A stretch of DNA of 64,000 nucleotides from Spirochaetaceae bacterium (GTDB lineage Bacteria > Spirochaetota > Spirochaetia > SZUA-6 > Bin103): the NCBI GenBank assembly GCA_028821475.1, contig JAPPGB010000148.1, positions 1 through 64,000 of the forward strand. Reading direction: 5' to 3'. Below, in pieces: positions 7,080 to 15,807 of the stretch. Position numbers and translations under genes: made by a program. Each line of letters opens with the position of its first letter. Position 1 is the first letter of the stretch. The notes beneath the pieces were generated by a model. The model saw only the letters and a program-made list of their open reading frames with translations, did not search any database and was not told the origin of the DNA.

Positions 7080-8045
7080 CTAGGTGTAGCGGACCCGCGG
7101 GTCCAGGTAGCCGTAGATCAGGTCGATCATCAGATTGATCGCCACCACCACCGTGGCGAAGAACAGGTTGATGCCCGAGACCACCGGGTAGTCGCGGTCG
7201 GAGAGTGCCGTCAGCATCAGGCGCCCCAGGCCCGGCAGGTTGAAGATGTTCTCCATAATAACGGCGCCGCCTATCACGATCGGCAACTGCAGGCCAATCA
7301 GGGTCACTACCGGGATGAGGGCGTTCTTGGTGGCGTGCCGTACGACGACGACCCGCTCCCTCAGACCCTTGGACCAGGCGGTCCTGATGTAGTCCTGGCG
7401 AAGCACCTCCAGCATCATCGTGCGCGTCATCCGCATGGTAGCTGCCGAAAGGGCCGTCCCCAGGATCAGGCTGGGAATGATAAACATCCCCAGGTTTCCC
7501 AGCGGGTCGTCGGACAAAGGAATCAGCCGCATCGGCGGCGCCCAGCCCCACCAGATGGCCGGGTAGATCATCACCATAATGCCCAGCCAGAAGTTCGGTG
7601 TTGCCAGGCCGAAGATGGCGACCGTGCGCCCCACGTAGTCGGCGGCGGTATCCTGGCGAAGCGCCGAGTAGATGCCGATCGGCACGCCGAGCACCAGCCC
7701 GATTACGACTGCCAGCAGGCCGAGCTCGAGCGTGACCGGCAGTCTCCCCAGGATCCTCTCCTCGACCGTCCACGCGCCCAGCAGGGAATTGCCGAGGGTG
7801 CCGTGCAGGAAAATACCCCGCAACCAGCGGCCATACTGCACGTGGACCGGCACATCTAATCCCAGCGCACGCAGAACAACCTCACGGTCCAGGCCGAACA
7901 TGGGATTCAGGTTGGACGCCACCATCATATCCACTATGTCGCCCGGGATGAAGCGGACCGAAAGAAAGACCAGGACGCTCAGTATGAACAGGGTAGGGAT
8001 GATGAGCAGCAGCCGCCGGATAACATACGCTCTCATGTCATGCAC
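7080..8045 (-). CDS. Peptide ABC transporter permease, DppB/OppB type
   Basis: A 321-residue permease that starts MHDMRAYVIRRLLLIIPTLF; ATG 8036 is an alternative start that fits the family better. It has RFIPGDIVD after helix 1, the LPVTLELG segment, PIGIYSALRQ, TPNFWLGI, the EAA-type loop SKGLRERVVVVRHATKNAL, and a C-terminal YLDPRVRYT. It pairs with OppC (6069-7073) to form the membrane channel for the binding protein encoded at 8143-9954. Gene order binding protein-B-C on one strand; no ATPase gene is present in this operon. Confidence 0.92.
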   Translation of the reverse strand: MHDMRAYVIRRLLLIIPTLFILSVLVFLSVRFIPGDIVDMMVASNLNPMFGLDREVVLRALGLDVPVHVQYGRWLRGIFLHGTLGNSLLGAWTVEERILGRLPVTLELGLLAVVIGLVLGVPIGIYSALRQDTAADYVGRTVAIFGLATPNFWLGIMVMIYPAIWWGWAPPMRLIPLSDDPLGNLGMFIIPSLILGTALSAATMRMTRTMMLEVLRQDYIRTAWSKGLRERVVVVRHATKNALIPVVTLIGLQLPIVIGGAVIMENIFNLPGLGRLMLTALSDRDYPVVSGINLFFATVVVAINLMIDLIYGYLDPRVRYT

Positions 8046-8142
8046 CCCATCGAGGAGAGCCGGGAAGTTCGCTCAGAAGCGGCGGCGCTCAAGCGTGAGC
8101 CTCCCAGCTCTCCCTGCGGTCAGCTGCGAAGGGGCGAGGCCC

Positions 8143-9954
8143 CTACCGCCCCATTTCCTTCTTCAGCTCGTTGTCAAACCAGAGGCGGGATAAGATGGCT
8201 TTACGGTCATTGCTTCCCAAGGATTGTTCACCCGCATAACCTCTGACCCAGGGCTGGACCGCGTTAAACTTTGGAGCATCAGGACCCCATACATAGATGT
8301 GGTTCTTTGTGAAGTACATATCTGCCGCTTTAAGCGCCCTCTGCTGCTCCTCAAAGGTGGCAGCGTCTCGGGCGGCTTCATACAGGCGGTCATATTCCGG
8401 ATCGTTGTAGCCTGATGGGTTAAATCCTCCCTTCGAGTAAGCAAAACCAAGCGCTACGAGAGGCTCAAGATAGTCGTTGCCAGATACCCAACCAATCATG
8501 TCTCCGTAGGTATGTTCACGCAGACGAGCTCCATGAGTAGCAGCTTCCGATGCAATAATCTCTACATCAACGCCAATGGCCTTCCAGTAGGAGGCAGCCA
8601 ATTGTGCATAGTCGAAATCTGCATGTTCGAAAACGTGCGCAGTAGCCTTGATGCGAATACCGTCGGCGCCGCGCGGATATCCAGCCTCATCCAGGAGCTT
8701 CTCGGCCCCTTCCGGGTCGTACATATAGCCCTTCCGGACCTCTTCGGGCCACTCTTCAAATGGGGTATTATACCCTACGATAGCATCCCCCAGCACGCCC
8801 CGAGGTTTCCACTTGGCTACACCCCTAAAGTAGGTGTTGTTCATCGTCTCGAGGTCGAGTGCCATCTGCATCGCCCGGCGCACCCTGACGTCTTTCGAGA
8901 ACGGATTGTCCGTGGCCATGTTAAAAGGGAACGAATTTTCCGACCGAATCGACCACGGGTAGAAGGCGATTTCGGGGTTGGTTCGCTCGATACTCTCTTT
9001 CTCGGAGGTATAGATCATTTCAGCGATACCAATCCAGCCTACATAGTCCACTTGACCCGAGCGCAGGGCCGCCAGAATGGTGGCGGGCTCTTTCATAATC
9101 AGGGCGCTTAACCCGTCAAAATAGGGCAGGCGGTTCTCCGGGTATTTTTCGTCGAAACCCCAGTAGTCCGGATTCCTGGTCCAGGTAGTCGAGCTGCCCT
9201 CGATCCAGTCGGTCAGCATAAAGGGCCCGGTGCCCACCAGGTTCCTCCAATCCTCAACATCGCCGTGTTGCTTGATGACCTCGGGGGGCATAATAAACGC
9301 ATCCCAGTGGACGAGGATTTCCTTCAACGCTACGAGCAGTGGCTGCTTCAGCTTAATTGCAACCGTGTATTTGTCGGTAGCCGTTACCGATTCGACGGGT
9401 ATCTCAAGGAGTGCGCCCCCCGAATAGGTCTCAGGAGGTGCGGTGAAGCCGCTGCCCAAACCCCATATACGGTGAAAGTTATATTCGATATCTTGGGCCG
9501 TTAGCTCCCGGCCGTTCATCGGCGCCTTATCGTGCCAGTGAACCCCCTGGCGGATTTTGAAGACGATCGTTGTGGTGTCCGGCATTTCCCAGCTTTCCGC
9601 CAGTCGACCTGTGAGGACAGATTGAGGGAAGTAATAAAAAGCACTGGTGAGGTCATACACGTCCCTGTCGATTCCCCACTTGATCATGCCCAGCTTCTCG
9701 GCAACGCCATCGGCCCCGGTGGAGCCGAAGTGCATGGGGTCCGTACTCGGCTGCTCCCGCTGGACGGCGAAGGTCATGGTGCCGCCGTACTGAGGCGCGA
9801 GCACCATCTCGCCGGTGGTGGGGTCGCGCACCATCTCCTTCTCCATCGCCGCGGCCGGCGCCTCTTCCGCGCCTGGACTGGCCCAGGCGCCGGTGGCGGC
9901 AAGGGCCAAGCTCGCCAGCACGGCGAGGCACGTCCTGAATGTGACAAGATTCAT
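8143..9954 (-). CDS. Peptide ABC transporter solute-binding protein (family 5)
   Basis: A 603-residue secreted binding protein. The ATG 9954 is preceded by AGGAGA 8 bases upstream and starts a signal peptide, MNLVTFRTCLAVLASLALAA, with an ATGAWA cleavage region; no lipobox cysteine follows. A low-complexity linker with MEKEMVRDPTTGEMV leads into family-5 signatures: QSVLTGRLAESWE, FKIRQGVHWHDKAPMNGREL, NPDYWGFDEKYPENRLPYFD and SKDVRVRRAMQMALD. It would deliver peptides or similar solutes to the permease pair downstream. Two dead relatives (3120-3590 and 10737-11168) flank it, and a full paralogue is at 38576-40390. Confidence 0.92.
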   Translation of the reverse strand: MNLVTFRTCLAVLASLALAATGAWASPGAEEAPAAAMEKEMVRDPTTGEMVLAPQYGGTMTFAVQREQPSTDPMHFGSTGADGVAEKLGMIKWGIDRDVYDLTSAFYYFPQSVLTGRLAESWEMPDTTTIVFKIRQGVHWHDKAPMNGRELTAQDIEYNFHRIWGLGSGFTAPPETYSGGALLEIPVESVTATDKYTVAIKLKQPLLVALKEILVHWDAFIMPPEVIKQHGDVEDWRNLVGTGPFMLTDWIEGSSTTWTRNPDYWGFDEKYPENRLPYFDGLSALIMKEPATILAALRSGQVDYVGWIGIAEMIYTSEKESIERTNPEIAFYPWSIRSENSFPFNMATDNPFSKDVRVRRAMQMALDLETMNNTYFRGVAKWKPRGVLGDAIVGYNTPFEEWPEEVRKGYMYDPEGAEKLLDEAGYPRGADGIRIKATAHVFEHADFDYAQLAASYWKAIGVDVEIIASEAATHGARLREHTYGDMIGWVSGNDYLEPLVALGFAYSKGGFNPSGYNDPEYDRLYEAARDAATFEEQQRALKAADMYFTKNHIYVWGPDAPKFNAVQPWVRGYAGEQSLGSNDRKAILSRLWFDNELKKEMGR

Positions 9955-10360
9955 GAATTGGTCTCCTGTGTTTTTCGAGAACACGCACTTCAGTGCCGCT
10001 CCCTCGCCTGTTCCCGTGGCGTGTGTGCCGGGCCGCGCCGTGTGCGGCGCGGGCGATTCCGATGAGGGCGACAGCTTCGAGTTGACCACGGCGTCGATCG
10101 CGGGCCGCGGGATGGATTACCTCTTCACGTGCACCTCCTCGTACGCGGACCGGACGGTCGCAGGCGCACGCCAATTGGAGGCGTAGCGGCGGCTCGCCGG
10201 TGGCTTGTTCCCATGTCCGGCAACGCCGGGGGATTGGAGATGGCGGGAAGGGGTCTGCGGTGTTCGACGCGCGTGGAGGCACCCGACAACGGGGCCCGGT
10301 GGTTGGGGTTACTGTTTACGCTTGAAAGATTTACGCGATCGATGCTGCGGCGGGGGGGGG
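9955..10360. other. Intergenic region upstream of binding protein
   Basis: About 400 bases with no credible gene. The leader of the 8143-9954 operon must lie here on the minus strand, but I cannot point to clear -35/-10 boxes in such GC-rich sequence. A run of nine G lies at 10352-10360, directly before the copy-2 direct repeat, and is a likely slippage or assembly-error spot. Confidence 0.5.
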
Positions 10361-10482
10361 TACCTGTTGCGTCAACTGGTAGTAGCGCTGAGTGCTATGG
10401 TCACGCATCGTCCGCACGAGTCCGAACCCTGAATCATCACTATGCACCGCCCGCCGCAGCCTGTCAACCGCGCGCGTTTCGG
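10361..10482. repeat. 120-bp direct repeat, copy 2
   Basis: Partner of 58-175 in the same orientation. It is followed at once by an oppC N-terminal fragment (10486-10570), whereas copy 1 is followed by unrelated sequence. The repeat therefore ends at a rearrangement junction in at least one location. Confidence 0.75.
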
Positions 10483-10485
10483 ATC

Positions 10486-10570
10486 TGCCGAGCGGCTTCT
10501 CGCCGCCACAGCCGTGCCAGGAAGTGGGCCAGCCCGTGACGTCTTCCGGCTGCGCCTGCTGCTGCTCGTA
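10486..10570 (-). pseudogene. oppC 5' fragment
   Basis: The minus strand encodes AAAGAAGRRHGLAHFLARLW, the linker and N-terminal amphipathic segment of the DppC permeases. The nucleotides closely match 2700-2770 within the fused permease gene. It is cut off before the first full transmembrane helix and is frameshifted in the REKPLG codons. Only about 25 codons remain. Confidence 0.6.
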
Positions 10571-10677
10571 CCGATCCTGGATTCCGCCTCCTGGAGATCC
10601 ATCCCGCCGCCGTTGATGCGCCCTTGCAACTCCTTGACGAGCCCCCCGGCGGCTGCTATAAGTCCTTCCGTATTCAT

Positions 10678-10725
10678 GGTCTACCTCCCCATGGAGTGGT
10701 GTCGTGGGGTAGGTAGACCTTTTTT
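10678..10725 (+). terminator. Hairpin with T6 tract (intrinsic-terminator-like)
   Basis: GGTCTACCTCCCC pairs with GGGGTAGGTAGACC (one bulge) around a 15-base loop, followed directly by six T. This has the form of a Rho-independent terminator for plus-strand transcripts. There is no plus-strand gene upstream for more than 8 kb except the remnants, so it is probably a leftover of a lost gene. Confidence 0.55.
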
Positions 10726-10736
10726 CGGCCCCGGGG

Positions 10737-11168
10737 TCAACGATTTGCTACTGCTTTTGGCGTTCGCACCCGTGGGGGGTTCCAGCTTGACCCCGAGTAG
10801 TAGTAGCCAATCGGCTCGACCGGGGCAAGATACTGGACCGCAGCAGCCCAGGAGACCATGTCTCCGTATTGCGCCTCACGAACCATGCCCCCGTAAGCAC
10901 CCGCCGGCGGAATGGACACATCCACGTCAACGCCGATTTCCTTCCAGTAGCCGGCCACGAGTTCGAAGTAATCAATGGCAAACTCGAAAGCGGTCATGGT
11001 GGGCGTCAATCGAATGCCGTCCGCGCCGCGTGGATATCCCGCCTCATCGAGGAGCTTCTCGGCTCCTTCCGGGTCATACGTATAAGCCTTCTTGACCTCT
11101 TCGGGCCACTCTTCGAACGGCGTGTTGTACCCTACGAGGGCCTCTCCTATCAAACCCTGAGGTTGCAT
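10737..11168 (-). pseudogene. Solute-binding protein internal fragment
   Basis: A 140-codon open stretch: YNTPFEEWPEEVKKAYTYDP, AEKLLDEAGYPRGADGIRL, YWKEIGVDVDV, and AQYGDMVSW. It matches residues about 400-540 of the intact protein at 8143-9954. Both the N-terminal 400 residues and the last 60 are missing, and no signal peptide or start site precedes it. The fragment abuts the AAA-ATPase gene (ends 11249). With the oppC fragment at 10486 it is a remnant of another transporter operon. Confidence 0.85.
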
Positions 11169-11248
11169 TTTCGAGCAGCGCCCTACTCCACGGGCTGCTG
11201 GATGCTCCTGGAGTCGATCGATGCTGCGGATCAGGGCCGACCGCTAAC

Positions 11249-12823
11249 TCACATCCCCCACACCGCTACCGGCACGGCGCCGCCGCCGCGCCGCAGATGC
11301 GCCGAGCGGCGCCGGGTGCGGTAGATCTTCTCCTCCCAGCTCCGGTTCTCCCGCCGGTCGATCACGATCAGGTGCCCGGCCTCCGCCGCGCAGCGGTCCA
11401 CGTAGCGAGCCGTCTGCTCCACGCCCTCGTCCACCACGCTTTCCAGCCCGTCGTGCTCGCGCACCACCTTGCACTCCACCACGAACTCCTGCACCCGGTC
11501 CGCCAGCGGCCACACGATCAGCAGGTCCACCCTGCCACTCCCGAGCGCGTACTCCCGCTCGATGCGGCCGCCGCCGTTCACCACGCGCTGCAGGTACGCC
11601 TGCAGCAGCAACTGCGGCCACGCCTCCTCGTAGGCGAAGCGGTTGCGCCAATGCTCGGAGTGGCGGCGGAAGAAGTCCTGGAACTCCGCCATCAGCAACT
11701 CCGCGTCAAGGCTGCCGTCCGCCCTCACGTACCGCGGCGGCGACAGCTCCAGCGTCTCCTGCGCCACCCACGCGAGTTCGCGCGGCAGCACCTCGGCGTA
11801 GATCGGGTTGGCCACCCGCAGCGGCGCGTCGCGGGCCAGCAGCCCGAGGTCGCGCGCGTACCCGACATCGCGGTCCGTGAAGGTGTGCCGGTGCGTGCCG
11901 CTCAGCATCGGCTCGATCACCCGCCGCACGCGGTCCTCGCGCAGCTTGTCGGCCAGATAGTCGAGGTGCGTCACCCGGTTCGCGATCAGCTCCTCGCGCA
12001 CCGCGGCGATGTCGTCCGCGGTCACCGTGCGGGAGCGGTCTTCGCGCAGCGTCTTGTTCTCGAAACAGACACCGTACGCCAGCGCGTTCACCAGCCAGGG
12101 CTGGCCGCGGGTCTGCGTCCACACCGCCTCCAGCGCCTCGGGCGTAAACGCCTGGCCGGTCTGCTCGGTGTGCTGGGCCAGCAGCGCCAGCGTCTCCTGG
12201 CGCGAGAGGTCGCCCAGTCGTAGCGACTTCGCGGCGATGTTGAACGGGCTGCCGGCTGCGCCCATGCGGTAGTCGCGTGGGTCGCGCATGCCGCACAGGA
12301 CCACGCTGTGCGGGAAGCGCGCCGGGCGGCGGGGGTAGCCGGCACGGATCTGCTGCAGTACCGACAGGAGCGAATCGCCCGTCAGCGTGTCGATCTCGTC
12401 GATCAGCAGCACCAGCGGTTGCGGGGCCGCCTGCGCCCACCGCGACAGCGCCGCGCCCAACGCCAGATCCGGCCCGAACATGGCAAGAATCTCCGCCCAC
12501 GCGTCCTCCAGAAACGCGTCGTCTACCCCCTGCGCCGCCTCCGCCAGGGTGGCGAGCACCACGCGCATCGCCCGCTCCACGTCATCACGTGCGGTGCGGG
12601 CGGTCTCCACCGTGGCGTACACGCACCGGTAGCCGCGCTCGTTCAGCACGTCGGCCAGCGCCAGCAACGCCGACGTCTTGCCGGTCTGCCGCGGCGCGTG
12701 CAGCACGAAGTACCGCTCGTCTCGCACCAGCCCAAGGACCTCGTCAAGGTCGATGCGCTCCAGCGGCGGAATGCAATAGTGCTTGTCGGGCTTGACGGGA
12801 CCGGCGGTATTGAACGAACGCAT
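11249..12823 (-). CDS. AAA-ATPase with C-terminal PD-(D/E)XK nuclease domain (copy 3, intact)
   Basis: A 524-residue protein and the only fully intact family member here. The start is ATG 12823 (MRSFNTAGPVKPDKHYCIPP), chosen because the same N-terminus is seen in copy 1. Walker A is APRQTGKTS at about 43-51 and Walker B is PLVLLIDEIDTL near 135. Sensor-like LCGMRDPRDYR follows, then a winged-helix region and a nuclease-like domain with EYALGSGRVDLLIVWP, FVVECKVV and HLIVIDR. The architecture is that of AAA-like ATPases with a DUF1703-type domain, whose function is unknown. A conserved 12-bp palindrome (12886-12897) lies upstream, and the 3' end of yet another copy (12942-13072) diverges from it. 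Confidence 0.85.
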   Translation of the reverse strand: MRSFNTAGPVKPDKHYCIPPLERIDLDEVLGLVRDERYFVLHAPRQTGKTSALLALADVLNERGYRCVYATVETARTARDDVERAMRVVLATLAEAAQGVDDAFLEDAWAEILAMFGPDLALGAALSRWAQAAPQPLVLLIDEIDTLTGDSLLSVLQQIRAGYPRRPARFPHSVVLCGMRDPRDYRMGAAGSPFNIAAKSLRLGDLSRQETLALLAQHTEQTGQAFTPEALEAVWTQTRGQPWLVNALAYGVCFENKTLREDRSRTVTADDIAAVREELIANRVTHLDYLADKLREDRVRRVIEPMLSGTHRHTFTDRDVGYARDLGLLARDAPLRVANPIYAEVLPRELAWVAQETLELSPPRYVRADGSLDAELLMAEFQDFFRRHSEHWRNRFAYEEAWPQLLLQAYLQRVVNGGGRIEREYALGSGRVDLLIVWPLADRVQEFVVECKVVREHDGLESVVDEGVEQTARYVDRCAAEAGHLIVIDRRENRSWEEKIYRTRRRSAHLRRGGGAVPVAVWGM

Positions 12824-12885
12824 GGTTGCGACCCTCGTTGACGACGCCGGGGGGTTTGGGGTTGGCCCGGCGTCTTTGGTCGAGT

Positions 12886-12897
12886 GTAGCATGCTAC
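12886..12897. promoter_or_regulatory. 12-bp palindrome upstream of AAA copy 3
   Basis: GTAGCATGCTAC is a perfect dyad 63 bases upstream of ATG 12823. The corresponding site of copy 1 (852-867) keeps most of the dyad. It may be an operator or overlap the promoter. No binding protein can be assigned. Confidence 0.4.
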
Positions 12898-12941
12898 GCC
12901 GTCGAACGACGCGATCAGCCGCCAAGATGCCCCGCCACCGA

Positions 12942-13072
12942 TGGACCGCTGCGGGGCGGCGGCGGGCCGCCTGATCGTGTTCGACCGCACGCCGGAGCGA
13001 ACCTGGGCGGAAAAGATCTTCCGCCGCGCGCCGGCGGAAGCCGACGCACCTGTCACGGTCTGGGGGATGTAG
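12942..13072 (+). pseudogene. 3' fragment of AAA-ATPase/PD-(D/E)XK family (copy 4)
   Basis: Beginning at ATGGACCGCTGC, 43 codons follow the end of copy 2: the nuclease-domain strand RLIVFDRTPERTWAEKIF, then APAEADAP and the terminal VTVWGM before TAG. Nucleotide identity with 5531-5662 is high and extends about 20 bases past the stop. Everything upstream of the last 8 percent of the gene is missing. It lies head-to-head with copy 3, so two family members recombined here. Confidence 0.85.
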
Positions 13073-13203
13073 CGCCAGCAGCCCGTGGCGAAACACCGGC
13101 TGCATTGAATGCGGGCGTCGTAGACTAGAAATGCGCCGCATTTGCGAAGCATTTGCGCCGCAAACACTGTACATCGGGGGTCTGGCTTGGTACACTGGCT
13201 CAG

Positions 13204-14553
13204 ATGATCGACCCGGCAGGCCGCCTCGCCCTGCTCCTGGCCGAAGGGGAAGGGCAGCGCCTCGAATTCAGACAGTCACTGTCCCGGCTCGACCGTGAGA
13301 TCGTTGCATTCGCGAACTCCTCGGGCGGCACGGTTCTGCTCGGCGTCGACGATGCCGGCGAGGTGGTCGGCGTTGACACCTCCAACCGCGTGCGCAGCGA
13401 GATACAGGCCATCGCCCGCAACTGCGATCCCTCGGTTCAGGTCGAGGTAGCCAACCTGGGCCCCGGCGTGCTGGAGGTGGTGGTGGCCGAGGGGGTACAG
13501 AAACCGTATCGCTGCAAGGAAGGCTTCTACCTGAGGCAGGGCGCGACGACGCAGAAGCTCAGCACCGCCGAGATACGGCGACTCGTGCTTCAGGCCGGCG
13601 ACTACCACTTCGACGAAAGCGTCAACCGGCACTTTCGCTACCCGCGGGACTTCGACCGGAACCGCTATCGCGCCTACCTGCAGGCCGCGGGAATCCGCAT
13701 CGAGGCGCGTCCGGAAGACCTGCTCGCAAGTCTCGACGCGGCGGTGCCGGCCGCGGAGGGCATCTCTTTCCGGCAAGGCGGCGTCCTGTTCTTCGCTCGC
13801 GACCCACAACGCTACGTGAAGGAGAGCCACGTAAGCTGCGTGCGCTTCGCGGGAACGGAGCGGCTCGACGTGCTCGATCGGCAGGAGATCACCGGCAGCC
13901 CTCCCGAGCTCATCGAGGGTGCGATTGCCTTCACGACCAGGAACATTCGCACCGCGTACCTCGTGGACGCTCGCCCGCAACGCCGCGACGTGTACGAGTA
14001 CCCGCCGGTCGCCATCCGGGAGGCGATCACCAACGCGGTCATGCATCGCGACTACCACTACGATGCCGCGCACGTCTTTGTCAGCATCTTCGCGGACCGG
14101 CTGGAAGTCGAGAACCCCGGCGGCCTGTTCAGCGGACTGTCGCTGGCAGACTTGGGCAAGCGCAGTGTGCGTCGCAACCGCCTGGTGGCCGATCTCCTGT
14201 TCCGCGCCCGCTACGTGGAACGCGTCGGCAGTGGCATCCCGCGGATCAGGCAGGCGCTGGAGGAGAACGGCAACCCCCCGATGGAGATCTCGGCATCCAA
14301 CTTTTTCGTGGTCACCTTCCGGCCGCGGCTGGACACCGAGTCGCTTCTATCGGGCCGTCAGAGCCGGCTATATCAGTTCGTCGCCGGACGCACGCGCACC
14401 ACCAAGGAAGAGGCGGCGACCTTCCTGGCCGTCAGCGGCGATACGGCGCTGCGCGAACTCCGGGTGCTGCGGGATGCCGGGCTCGTGGAGCGCGGCGGCA
14501 TTGGCAGAGCGGCCTTCTACCACGCCAACGCCAGGAAGACACTGAACAACTGA
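13204..14553 (+). CDS. AlbA/Schlafen-domain ATP-binding regulator (RecG-like helicase-related)
   Basis: A 449-residue protein. The N-terminal AlbA_2 (Schlafen) domain shows EGQRLEFRQSLSRLDREIVAFANSS and GGTVLLGVDDAGEVVG (about 15-65). A middle region follows, then a GHKL-type ATP-binding part: YPPVAIREAITNAVMHRDY (N-box), FADRLEVENPGGLF, and VGSGIPRIRQAL. The end is a winged helix (TKEEAATFLAVSGDTALREL). Such proteins are annotated as putative DNA-binding or RecG-related regulators, often in mobile or defence regions. I take ATG 13204; a TTG at 13153 is possible but adds non-conserved residues. Upstream 13073-13203 carries only the tail of AAA copy 4. Confidence 0.85.
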   Translation: MIDPAGRLALLLAEGEGQRLEFRQSLSRLDREIVAFANSSGGTVLLGVDDAGEVVGVDTSNRVRSEIQAIARNCDPSVQVEVANLGPGVLEVVVAEGVQKPYRCKEGFYLRQGATTQKLSTAEIRRLVLQAGDYHFDESVNRHFRYPRDFDRNRYRAYLQAAGIRIEARPEDLLASLDAAVPAAEGISFRQGGVLFFARDPQRYVKESHVSCVRFAGTERLDVLDRQEITGSPPELIEGAIAFTTRNIRTAYLVDARPQRRDVYEYPPVAIREAITNAVMHRDYHYDAAHVFVSIFADRLEVENPGGLFSGLSLADLGKRSVRRNRLVADLLFRARYVERVGSGIPRIRQALEENGNPPMEISASNFFVVTFRPRLDTESLLSGRQSRLYQFVAGRTRTTKEEAATFLAVSGDTALRELRVLRDAGLVERGGIGRAAFYHANARKTLNN

Positions 14554-14597
14554 ACTGGTCAACACAGGCGACGTGGCGCAACTCGGCTGCGCGGCTT

Positions 14598-14819
14598 TCA
14601 GGTCGCCAGACCGTCGCGGGTCGTACGATCCCACGCCGATTCGTCGCCGGCAGCGTCCCACTCCGCCCACGCGGCGGCGTAGTCATCTGCCAGGTCCACC
14701 GCCCGCAGCAGGTCGACGGCCCGCTGCACCGCCGCCGAACGCGACTTCACGCGTCGCGTACGCACGTACTCGTCGAGCAGCTCCACGTCCCGCTCCGGCA
14801 GGCTGATACTCAGTTTCAT
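14598..14819 (-). CDS. Ribbon-helix-helix antitoxin-like protein (orphan)
   Basis: A 73-residue protein whose first 45 residues (MKLSISLPERDVELLDEYV, then RVKSRSAAVQRAVDLLR) form a typical ribbon-helix-helix DNA-binding domain, as in CopG/MazE-type antitoxins. The C-terminus is rich in A, W, D and E, as in toxin-binding tails. No toxin gene follows on the minus strand: the next gene downstream converges (ends 14553). It may be an orphan antitoxin or a small repressor. Confidence 0.8.
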   Translation of the reverse strand: MKLSISLPERDVELLDEYVRTRRVKSRSAAVQRAVDLLRAVDLADDYAAAWAEWDAAGDESAWDRTTRDGLAT

Positions 14820-14919
14820 ACCAGCATGCTACCTCCATTGCTACTTTCGGATTCCCGGCGGACCCGCGGCTGTTCCGGCGCCTGTTCCGGGTGCGCGGAT
14901 GCGGGGTACAAAGGACGGC

Positions 14920-15732
14920 ATGTCTGTCAGGAAGCAGGAGCTTGAGGCGGGGTCGATCGATCTTTCCGGCAGGGTAGCATTGGTTACCGGCGGTGGGCGA
15001 AGCATTGGCGCCACCATCTGCCTGGTACTGGCGCGGGCCGGGGCCGACGTGGCGGTCAACTACCACACGAGCGGGGAAGAAGCCCGCAACATCTGCGCCA
15101 GGATCGAAGCCATGGGCAGGCGCGCGGTTGCCATCCGGGCGGACGTGGCGGATGGCGCGCAGTGCGAGGAGTTGGTGCGGGAGGCGGAGGCGGCGTTCGG
15201 CGCGGTGGACATCCTGGTGAGCAACAGCGGCACCGGCCAGCCGCACAAGATCGTCGACACGACCTGCGCAGAGTGGGACCGGGTGATGAACGTCAACGCG
15301 CGCGCCACCTTCGTGCTGGCCCGCACGCTGCTGCCCGGCATGATGGCGCGCAGGTTCGGGCGCTTCGTGACGATCTCCTCCAACATCGCGGTGTACGGAA
15401 CCGGAGGAGGATCGTTCGCCACCTACGCCGCCTCCAAGGCGGCCCTGATCGCCATGACCAAGGGCATCGCCCACGAGGGCGCGCCCTACGTCACGGCCAA
15501 CGCCATCCTGCCCTGCATGATACGCAAGTACCGCGACGTGGAAGAGGAGCGCAGCGAGCCGATCCGGATCGACGAGAACCAGGACCTGCGCTGGCTCGGC
15601 ATTCCGATCCTCGCCAGGCGCCGCGGGGAACCGGAAGACGTCGCCCACGCGGTGGCCTTCTTCGCCTCGGATGCCGCCGAGTACGTCACCGGGCAGTCGC
15701 TGCACGTCAGCGGCGGGCTGTTCATGCCGTAA
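14920..15732 (+). CDS. Short-chain dehydrogenase/reductase (FabG-like)
   Basis: A 270-residue classical SDR. It has a Rossmann dinucleotide motif TGGGRSIG (a variant of TGxxxGIG), an acidic DVADG position, NSG in place of NAG (SNSGTG), and the catalytic serine ahead of YAASK. The C-terminus YVTGQSLHVSGGLFMP is typical. It would reduce or oxidise an alcohol/ketone with NAD(P)H; the substrate is unknown. The ATG 14920 has AAAGGA five bases upstream; ATG 14899 in frame is less well placed. The SNSG variant is unusual but known in active SDRs. It stands alone, followed by a Fic gene. Confidence 0.88.
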   Translation: MSVRKQELEAGSIDLSGRVALVTGGGRSIGATICLVLARAGADVAVNYHTSGEEARNICARIEAMGRRAVAIRADVADGAQCEELVREAEAAFGAVDILVSNSGTGQPHKIVDTTCAEWDRVMNVNARATFVLARTLLPGMMARRFGRFVTISSNIAVYGTGGGSFATYAASKAALIAMTKGIAHEGAPYVTANAILPCMIRKYRDVEEERSEPIRIDENQDLRWLGIPILARRRGEPEDVAHAVAFFASDAAEYVTGQSLHVSGGLFMP

Positions 15733-15807
15733 CAGGAGTGAGGTTGTCGGGCGCCCGGCAACTTCATATGGTGGTATCGAGGCGAACTTCCGGGTGCGGA
15801 GCCGATC

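Noticed and set aside
6081..7859. Long plus-strand open frame rich in Q, H, R and D
   Set aside because: It is antisense to the intact oppC and oppB genes; its composition is the usual mirror of GC-rich coding sequence and it has no family motifs. The same applies to the long frames opposite 24.5-26.2 kb, 29.1-31.1 kb, 41.1-43.3 kb and 51.4-53.2 kb.
10352..10360. Run of nine G as a phase-variable switch
   Set aside because: It is not inside or directly upstream of a gene start, so a switching role has no target.
13100..13160. CGCATTTGC-like sequence resembling the higB stub after AAA copy 4
   Set aside because: The match to 5682-5700 is only about 12 bases and the EIVDYH codons are absent, so a second higB remnant is not supported.
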